Source: Amycolatopsis pithecellobii (GTDB lineage Bacteria; Actinomycetota; Actinomycetes; Mycobacteriales; Pseudonocardiaceae). From it: a DNA stretch of 64,000 nucleotides. How positions within the stretch are numbered: the stretch's first letter is position 1; every line of letters begins with the position of its first letter. This document shows, piece by piece, positions 58,743 to 64,000 of the stretch. The stretch is taken from contig NZ_WMBA01000009.1 in the NCBI RefSeq assembly GCF_009707865.1, forward strand, positions 1-64,000. The letters are read 5' to 3'. Position numbers and translations under genes: made by a program. The notes beneath the pieces were generated by a model. That model saw only the letters and a program-made list of their open reading frames with translations. It was not told where the DNA came from and ran no database searches.

Positions 58743-59741
58743 TCACTGCAGGAGCCGGACGGCACCCGCGTACTCGCCCAGGTCGACCGGCTGGACCCGG
58801 ACCACGGTGCCGGATTCGTAGGCGTTGATCATCTGACCGTTGCCGAGGTAAATCCCGACGTGGCGGATTGACCCAGGGCTGCAGAAGACGAGGTCGGCCG
58901 GTTTCAACGCGGCCAAGCCAGCGGACTGGGGGATTCGGGTGCCCAGGCCGAATTGTGCTTCGCTCTGATGAGGCAAGGAAATACCGGCCTGGGCATAAGC
59001 GAAGAGGACGAGTCCGCTGCAGTCGAAACCAATCTTGGCGTAATCGCCATGTTGGTCAGCGACACCGCTGTCTCGGATGCCGCGGCTCGGCCCCGTCGCG
59101 GTGCCACCGCCCCAGGCGTAGGGGGCTCCGAGCTGCGACCGGGCCGCGTCAATGACCTGTTCTGCCCCGCCGGTCACCGGAACCTGCGCCGCGTCTCTGG
59201 CATCGCAGGTCGCGCCTTGCACGGCCCCGACGATCTGGCGGGCAGCCTGCTCGTATTTCGCGTAGCGATCGGGAAACCCGGAGGGTTGCACGGCCTGGGC
59301 TGCCTGGGTGAGCGGCATCGTCTGCCAGTTCAACAGCGCCATGAGGCGTGTGTAGAACTGTGCGCTGCTGTAGGCCGGGTCCATGATCTGGGCGACGGTT
59401 CCCCAGCCTTGCGAGGGCCGCTGCTGGAACAGGCCGACGCTGTCCCGGTCACCATGGTCGAGGTTCTGCAACTGGGATTCGGTGATCGCCGTCGCGACCG
59501 CGACGACCCAGCCCTGTTCAGGGACGTTCATGCGCTTCCCGACCACGACGATCGTCGCCGCATTGGTCATCTCCTGCGGGCCGTACCCGGCTGCGGAGGT
59601 CGCGGTTGCTCCGGCGGGAGCACAGTTCACGCTGCCGCCCCAGCTGCCGAAGACGGCTTGCACGATGGCAATCGCGCCGGCCCCGATGAGCAGGATGAGC
59701 ACGACGACGAACGCGGCCCCGGCCGCGGCGATCCTGGCCAT
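58743..59741 (-). CDS. Conjugation-type peptidoglycan hydrolase: lytic transglycosylase-like + NlpC/P60
   Basis: A protein of about 332 residues starting at ATG 59741 (GTG 59744 also possible). An N-terminal membrane anchor (AAAGAAFVVVLILLIGAGAIAIVQ) is followed by a transglycosylase-like domain (VAVATAITESQLQNLDHGDRDSVGLFQQRPSQGWG) and a C-terminal C40 NlpC/P60 domain with Cys in FDCSGLVLFAYAQAGISLPHQS and His in IRHVGIYLGNGQMINAYESG. This bimodular enzyme is typical of actinobacterial integrative and conjugative elements, where it opens the cell wall for transfer. It is intact but stands among fragments of an element. Confidence 0.92.
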   Translation of the reverse strand: MARIAAAGAAFVVVLILLIGAGAIAIVQAVFGSWGGSVNCAPAGATATSAAGYGPQEMTNAATIVVVGKRMNVPEQGWVVAVATAITESQLQNLDHGDRDSVGLFQQRPSQGWGTVAQIMDPAYSSAQFYTRLMALLNWQTMPLTQAAQAVQPSGFPDRYAKYEQAARQIVGAVQGATCDARDAAQVPVTGGAEQVIDAARSQLGAPYAWGGGTATGPSRGIRDSGVADQHGDYAKIGFDCSGLVLFAYAQAGISLPHQSEAQFGLGTRIPQSAGLAALKPADLVFCSPGSIRHVGIYLGNGQMINAYESGTVVRVQPVDLGEYAGAVRLLQ

Positions 59742-59748
59742 CACCGCG

Positions 59749-60213
59749 TCACCCGCCCAGGCGCGCGGGATCGGGCGGGGGCATCGGCGACGGCGGCGCC
59801 AGCTCCACACGTGCGTTGGCCGGTATGGCGGACGCCGGGCGGTGCCCGACACCGCGTGGCGCTGACGCAGGCAGGTCTGGCCACAGCGTCGGCAGCTCGG
59901 CCAGTGCCACTCGCCCGACCGCATCGGATGCGCCGACTCGGCGCCAGCGGCGCGCGGCCATGTCAAGTGGGTCGCCGGTGGCCTCACCATTGGTGGTGGC
60001 GACTGGTACGCGTGCGGGCCGGTCGAGCCCGCGCAGGGCCTCGGCCAGGACGCGGCGCGTGTTGGCCTCCCGGGCGGCGCTGGGCAACCACACCAGCAGC
60101 GGAGTGGTGATGCCGGTGGCGTCGGCCAGGCGCTCGTAGCGGGCCAGTTTGCCTGCCAGCCGCGACAGGGTTTCGGTGCCGAAGTCGAACTCGACGAACC
60201 ACTCGCGCGAAGC
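59749..60213 (-). pseudogene. Replication-relaxation protein, C-terminal remnant
   Basis: The minus strand reads REWFVEFDFGTETLSRLAGKLARYERLADATGITTPLLVWLPSAAREANTRRVLAEALRGLDRPARVPVATT and ends in a Pro-rich tail next to the NlpC/P60 start. This is the end of the replication-relaxation family (mobile-element replication proteins of actinomycetes). The N-terminal winged-helix half is absent: sequence upstream of about 60213 belongs to an unrelated recombinase fragment on the other strand. Confidence 0.82.
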
Positions 60214-60216
60214 GCT

Positions 60217-60433
60217 CGGACAACGCAGAAACTCCTGCGGCAGTATGGATTGCCCACGCTCGCCGCCCGCAACACCGCGATGATCGAGGCGGTCGGCGAG
60301 TTTCCGCCGATCGTGATCGCCGACCTGTTCGGCGTCCACCCGGAACAGCTCACGCCTGGGCCAAGTTCGCCCAAACCAGCTGGACCGACTACCTCGCTGC
60401 GAGCACCGCTATCGAGCCGGCCGCCGGTACCTG
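60217..60433 (+). pseudogene. Integrase/recombinase C-terminal remnant
   Basis: From about 60217 the plus strand reads RTTQKLLRQYGLPTLAARNTAMIEAVGEFPPIVIADLFGVHPEQL, then after a one-base shift near 60350 AWAKFAQTSWTDYLAAS and a stop at 60433. The pattern LPxxxARNTAMxxxxxELPPxVxxxLFxxHPxTAxxWAxxAQxSWxDYLA is the C-terminal end of large actinobacterial recombinase-like transposition proteins. Only about 70 residues remain, abutting the replication-relaxation fragment. Confidence 0.7.
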
Positions 60434-60719
60434 CAACAACTGACCATCCGGCGAGGCAGATGACCGACATCGTCAGAACGCGGAAGGTGGAGTCAGGCTT
60501 CAGAGGTGCCTACATACGCTTAGGCCCTGCACCGGCAAAGGCCGCTGATCGCGTTAATCGCGGCCGGGTGCCGACACGTGCTGCTGGTGGACTGCCCACA
60601 TCACGCGGCTCGGAACTACCGCAGCAGTATGGGCCAGCACCGCGGTGCTGGCATCATCCATGCCTAGCCAGATGCCTTGGAGTGGCGGCTCCGCGGGTTC
60701 GTCCGCCGGACGGCGATGG
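60434..60719. other. Spacer right of the mobile-element remnants
   Basis: About 285 nt between the recombinase remnant and the flavin reductase stop. Six-frame readings show no domain. CGCGTTAATCGCGGCC (60552-60567) contains a short inverted repeat CGCG..CGCG. No tRNA or attachment-site repeat was recognised. Confidence 0.4.
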
Positions 60720-61232
60720 TCACGCCGCTGCGATGGTCGCTGTGGCAAGGGCGCGGAACCGGCTGCCGTGGAACACCAGTGGCGGTTCGTCCGATGTAGA
60801 CGAAAGGCCGATGATCTCCAGCAGTACCAGCAGATGGTCACCGGCCGGGATCTCCTCGTGTATCCGGTAGTCCAGAAACGCGGCGGCGCCGTGGACGAAC
60901 ACGCTCCCGTCCGGGGTCGCCTCCCGTTCGACGCCCGCGAACCGGTCGCCTTCCCGGTAGGACAGCCGCAGCGCCACCTCGCCCTGCCCTTCGGCCAGCA
61001 CACTCAACCCGACTCGAGCGGCGGCCCGCAGCCGGGGCCAGGTCCGCGAGCCGCGCTGGACACAGACGGATACCAGCGCGGGCGTGACCGACACCGACGT
61101 GAACGAGGCCATCGCTATGCCCGCCGGTTCGCCGCCGTCCATCGCCGCCACCGCCACCACACCGGACGGGAAGCACCCGAACGCACCAGGCAGCCGTTGT
61201 GGGTCCGGACCAACCGCTTCGATCTCGATCAT
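60720..61232 (-). CDS. Flavin reductase-like FMN-binding protein
   Basis: This 170-residue protein starts at ATG 61232, 8 nt after the monooxygenase stop. It follows the flavin reductase domain: LPGAFGCFPSGVVAVAAMDGGEPAGIAMASFTSVSVTPALVSVCVQRGSRTWPRL (flavin site), LSVLAEGQGEVALRLS and AAAFLDYRIHEEIPAGDHLLVLLEIIGL. The usual HxxGH near the end is GDHLLVL. Such proteins supply reduced FMN or FAD to two-component monooxygenases or reduce flavins generally. Its partner upstream is a PobA-family protein that is normally self-sufficient, so the pairing is unusual. Confidence 0.9.
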   Translation of the reverse strand: MIEIEAVGPDPQRLPGAFGCFPSGVVAVAAMDGGEPAGIAMASFTSVSVTPALVSVCVQRGSRTWPRLRAAARVGLSVLAEGQGEVALRLSYREGDRFAGVEREATPDGSVFVHGAAAFLDYRIHEEIPAGDHLLVLLEIIGLSSTSDEPPLVFHGSRFRALATATIAAA

Positions 61233-61240
61233 GCGCGTGC

Positions 61241-62395
61241 TCAGTTCTGAGGCGTGCGCGGCCGGTGGAAGTTTTCCAGGTTGGCCTTGGCAACCTGCTT
61301 GCGGAACTCGCCGCGATAGGAGGCGTCACCGGAGTCGTGCATCGCGTCGGTCATCGAGACGGCGGACGCCTGACGCTCCCAGACATGGGCCAGGCAGGTG
61401 TCCGAGTAGCTCTCCAGCAGACTCGAATCGGCCTTCTCGACCTGATGCACGACCGCGCGGGCGAGCACCTCGGCGTCGTACAGCGCGAGGCTCATTCCCT
61501 CCGCGCTCATCGGGGAGATCAGGTGCGCCGCGTCCCCGAGGAGATACAGCCTGCCGTAGCCCATGGGACTGAACACCACACCGCGCAGCGGCACGACCTG
61601 TTTGCTGGTGACCGGCCCGGTCCGCACGGGCGCGCCGAACCGCTCTCCCAGCTCGCGCCAGATACGCTCGTCCGGCCAGTCCTCGATGGTGTCGGTGACC
61701 GGGCACTGCAGGTAGACGCGGCTCGCGTTCGGCCCGCGGGTGATCTGTGCGGCGAAGCCACGGGAGTGCACCGCCAGCACGGCCAGTGGATCGGCCGGGA
61801 CATCGGTCATGACGGTCAGCCATGCGTACCCGAACTCGTGGGTGTGGCAGGCGAGGAAGCCGTCGGGAACGGCCGTCCTGCTGACGCCCTGGTAACCATC
61901 GCTGCCCGCGACGAAGTCACAGCCGATCACCTTGGCCGAGCCCGACGCGTCCCGGTAACGCACCATCGGGCGCTCGGTGTCGAGGTCGTCCAGCGCGATG
62001 TCCTCCGCCTCGAAGCGGAGGTCGCCACCGTCACGCAGGAATGTCCTGATGAGGTTGCGGACGAGGACCTGCTGCGGCACGAAAGCGCCCTCGGCGTCCT
62101 CGTAGTCGTCCATGTTCCATTCGCGCTTTTCGCCGTCGATGATCAACAGCATCGCCGCGTCCGAGGAGTCCTGGCTGGGTCCTTCGACCACTTCTCCCAC
62201 TCCCCACTCGCGCAGCATACGCACGCCGCCGGCGTCCAGCGCCCCAGCCCGCTGCCGGTTTTCGACGTAGTCGCGACTGTGCTTTTCCAAGATGACGCAC
62301 CCGATTCCGCTGCGCAGGAGGAAGGTGCCGAGCGCGAGCCCGGCGACTCCGCCGCCCACGACGACCACGGTGGTGCTCTCGTCTGCCTGAGTCAT
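61241..62395 (-). CDS. FAD-dependent monooxygenase, 4-hydroxybenzoate hydroxylase (PobA) family
   Basis: A protein of about 384 residues; ATG 62395 or GTG 62404 start. It has VVVVGGGVAGLALGTFLLRSGIGCVILEKHSRDYVENRQRAGALD, FVAGSDGYQGVSRTAVP near residue 165 and LYLLGDAAHLISPMSAEGMSLAL near residue 285. The order and many residues match p-hydroxybenzoate hydroxylase, including the Arg of the substrate-carboxylate site (AAQITRGPNASRVYLQC). The positions of PobA Tyr201 and Ser212 appear to be Ala/Val and Ile, so the substrate may differ from 4-hydroxybenzoate. It adds one oxygen to a phenolic acid using NAD(P)H and O2. An AraC gene precedes it. Confidence 0.9.
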   Translation of the reverse strand: MTQADESTTVVVVGGGVAGLALGTFLLRSGIGCVILEKHSRDYVENRQRAGALDAGGVRMLREWGVGEVVEGPSQDSSDAAMLLIIDGEKREWNMDDYEDAEGAFVPQQVLVRNLIRTFLRDGGDLRFEAEDIALDDLDTERPMVRYRDASGSAKVIGCDFVAGSDGYQGVSRTAVPDGFLACHTHEFGYAWLTVMTDVPADPLAVLAVHSRGFAAQITRGPNASRVYLQCPVTDTIEDWPDERIWRELGERFGAPVRTGPVTSKQVVPLRGVVFSPMGYGRLYLLGDAAHLISPMSAEGMSLALYDAEVLARAVVHQVEKADSSLLESYSDTCLAHVWERQASAVSMTDAMHDSGDASYRGEFRKQVAKANLENFHRPRTPQN

Positions 62396-62488
62396 GTGCA
62401 CCACTGTGCGGCCCGCCGATGATTGCTGTCTCCCGATAACTGGACGTGCCGTAACGGAAACCCGCCAATCTTGCGGCGCCGGGGTCTT

Positions 62489-63274
62489 CTACTCGCCGCG
62501 GTCGCGTAGCTCGGCCTGGTAGCGCCCGGGGGTCTGCCCGACGACGGCGGTGAACGCCTCGATGAAGGTCGACGGGTTCGACCACCCGCAGATGATCGCG
62601 GTGTCGGTGACGGAGTCGCCGGAGGTGAGCCGGATCAGTGCGTGGTGGATGCGCAGGATGGTGCGCCAGCGGTGGAAGCTCATGCCGAGGTCGGTGTGGA
62701 ACAGCCTGCTGAGGGTGCGTTCGCTCGCCCCGACGGTCTGTCCCAGCTCGGTCAGCGTCATGTTCCGGCCGGGATCGGCATGCAGGAGCTCGGTGACGGC
62801 ACGCAGCCGGTCGTCGCGGGGTTCGGGCAGATGCAACGACTGCTCGGGAATCTCACCGAGTTCGTCGAGCACCACCGCGCGCAGCCGCCGGTCGGCGTCG
62901 GCGGATTTCGCCCTGCGGCCGGTCAGCGCCAGAATGCCTTCTCGCAACAGCGGGGACACCGCGAACACACACGGGTACCCCACCAGGTCGCCGCACTCGT
63001 CGGCCGGGACAGCCAGCAGGCGGGCGTCGGTCCGGCCGTAGAAACGGTGCGAGTGCTCGAAACCGGGCGGCGTCCAGGTGACCCGGTTGGCGGGAGCCAC
63101 CCACGTGCCGTACGCGGTCGTGGTGGCGAAGGCCCCGGCTGCCGCATACACCAGCTGCCCGTGCGGGTGGGTGTGCTTTTCCAGGTGAAAGCCGTGCGGG
63201 ATCCAGCCCGCACCCTGCGGCGTCATCCCGCCCGGTTTCCCGGACGAAAAGGAAGGTTGGCGGGTTTCCTGCAT
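62489..63274 (-). CDS. AraC-family transcriptional regulator
   Basis: This 261-residue regulator has an AraC_binding cupin N-terminus (HTHPHGQLVYAAAGAFATTTAYGTWVAPANRVTWTPPGFEHSHRF) and a C-terminal double HTH (MTLTELGQTVGASERTLSRLFHTDLGMSFHRWRTILRIHHALIRL, VTDTAIICGWSNPSTFIEAFTAVVGQTPGRYQAEL). It lies 93 nt upstream of the monooxygenase on the same strand, so it probably activates that pair, as PobR-type AraC proteins do for pobA. It is divergent from the siderophore-interacting protein gene. Confidence 0.93.
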   Translation of the reverse strand: MQETRQPSFSSGKPGGMTPQGAGWIPHGFHLEKHTHPHGQLVYAAAGAFATTTAYGTWVAPANRVTWTPPGFEHSHRFYGRTDARLLAVPADECGDLVGYPCVFAVSPLLREGILALTGRRAKSADADRRLRAVVLDELGEIPEQSLHLPEPRDDRLRAVTELLHADPGRNMTLTELGQTVGASERTLSRLFHTDLGMSFHRWRTILRIHHALIRLTSGDSVTDTAIICGWSNPSTFIEAFTAVVGQTPGRYQAELRDRGE

Positions 63275-63360
63275 CAGGTGTCAGGTTACCGGTGGTACCG
63301 CACCTACGGGAACGGAAATGATCGCCGTATGAGCAACAACTCACCGGCCGGGGAGAACTC

Positions 63361-64000
63361 GTGAGCGGGTACCGGCGACCGCGCCACCGGCGGATGTTGT
63401 CGCTGACCGTCAGTGGGCGCGAACGGTCAGCCCCCACTTCGTGTCGATCACGTTGGCGGGCAAGGACTTTCAGCACCTGGAGCAGGTCGGGTACGACCAG
63501 TGGGGCCGCCTCTTCTTCGCCGGTCCCGGTCAACGCGAGGTCGCGCTGCCCAGCAGCGAGAGGTGGATGCTCCAGCAGGCGGTGCAGTCGGGCAAACGGC
63601 GCGCCCGTGTGCGGTCCTACTCGATCAGACGCTTTCGACCGGAGATGTCCGCGTTCGACATCGAGATCTCCGTGCACGAAGAGCACGACGCCGGCCCCGG
63701 AGCGGCCTGGGCACAGGCTGCCGAGCCCGGCGATGTGGTCGCCTTCCTCGACGAGGGATGCGGCTACCTGCCCACGACCGACGCCGCCTGGCAGCTTCTC
63801 GTCGGCGACGAGAGCGCGTTACCGGCGGTGCTGGCGATCGCGGAGCAGTCCGCCGGCGCACTGTCCACAGAGGTCTTCCTCGAAGTGCCCGACAGTGAGG
63901 ACGTACGCGACATCGCCGCGCCACCGAACACGAAGATCCATTGGTTGCCGCGCAACGATTCCGCGATGAAGCCGGGGACGCTCGCGCTGCGCGCGGTGCG
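63361..64000 (+). pseudogene. Siderophore-interacting protein (FAD-binding 9), apparent frameshift, partial
   Basis: GTG 63361 opens MSGYRRPRHRRMLSLTVSGRER and then loses the family pattern. A frame one base over, without any start codon of its own, continues from about 63426 as VSPHFVSITLAGKDFQHLEQVGYDQWGRLFF, RARVRSYSIRRFRPEMSAFDIEISVHEEHDAGPGAAWAQ and LVGDESALPAVLAIAEQSAG to the window end. These are the FAD (RxYS) and NAD(P)H segments of SIP-type ferric-siderophore reductases. A single indel at about 63410-63425 joins the two frames. It is either a frameshifted gene or a sequence error; the 3' end is outside the window. Confidence 0.75.

Noticed and set aside
58743-60470. One 575-residue protein extending the NlpC/P60 gene upstream
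   Set aside because: Residues before the ATG at 59741 are an out-of-frame reading of the replication-relaxation and recombinase remnants; the membrane anchor marks the true start.
1-64000. CRISPR arrays, tRNA or rRNA genes
   Set aside because: No regularly spaced repeats, cloverleaf-like segments with CCA-proximal stems, or rRNA-like conserved tracts were recognised by eye; a tRNAscan or Infernal run would settle this.

Overview
The window is high-GC DNA with gene-dense, C/G-ending codons, many GTG starts, 4-nt GTGA/ATGA start-stop overlaps and few spacer bases. Several families are typical of actinomycetes: a mycofactocin-type SDR, a DUF574 SAM methyltransferase, HTH / IrrE-like / MAB_1171c-like modules, an IS701-type transposase and a replication-relaxation protein. 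A Pseudonocardiales-like filamentous actinomycete (for example an Amycolatopsis relative) fits best, but the genus is inference. No rRNA, tRNA or CRISPR array was seen.

Region 1 (1-2200): the 5' part of a LigB-type (YgiD-like) dioxygenase gene, then a divergent quinone-oxidoreductase / MarR pair with dyad operators. Region 2 (2842-28155) is a large catabolic island: a NitT/TauT-type ABC transporter (with a fused double permease), a GntR regulator divergent from a gamma-resorcylate-decarboxylase-like amidohydrolase, an SDR plus VOC (extradiol-type) pair, acetoacetyl-CoA ligase, then a long + strand run (class II aldolase, HD-domain protein, acyl-CoA dehydrogenase, FAH-family hydrolase, an unknown protein, thiolase, FAD monooxygenase, SDR), a ribose-type ABC importer, a mycofactocin-type SDR, and a ThuA-like / ferredoxin / ferredoxin reductase / P450 operon. 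Together they look like uptake, oxygenation, ring opening or C-C cleavage and beta-oxidation of an aromatic or alicyclic substrate to acetyl-CoA units. The substrate cannot be read from sequence.

Region 3 (28291-36841): SDR + NmrA-like pair divergent from a TetR gene; a CocE-type hydrolase and a second TetR gene that share the same operator sequence; and an osmoprotectant-type ABC operon in which one permease is frameshifted. Region 4 (37454-45638): HAD hydrolase, RraA-like aldolase, atypical SDR, 2-hydroxyacid dehydrogenase, FadR-type regulator, IclR regulator and an M24 (DddP-like) enzyme, ending in a decayed zone with a frameshifted, truncated LacI gene and a hisD-like gene cut off and fused tail-to-tail to an HxlR regulator.

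Region 5 (45977-51009) is the most interesting unit: a UbiA-type prenyltransferase divergent from two degenerate HTH proteins, a degenerate IrrE-like protein (HEWTR in place of HExxH), a multi-pass MAB_1171c-like membrane protein and a P450. The last four + strand genes overlap or nearly abut.

Region 6 (51031-57470) is accessory: a Ddn-like fragment, a VOC protein, a GH26-like lipoprotein, a LysR remnant, an SDR, a DUF574 methyltransferase, an IS110 remnant and a membrane protein divergent from a MerR regulator. Region 7 (57561-60433) is a mobile-element scar: an IS701 transposase with an internal deletion, an NlpC/P60 conjugation-type hydrolase, and end fragments of a replication-relaxation protein and a recombinase. 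Region 8 (60720-64000): a flavin reductase and a PobA-family monooxygenase, an AraC regulator, and the frameshifted 5' part of a siderophore-interacting protein gene.
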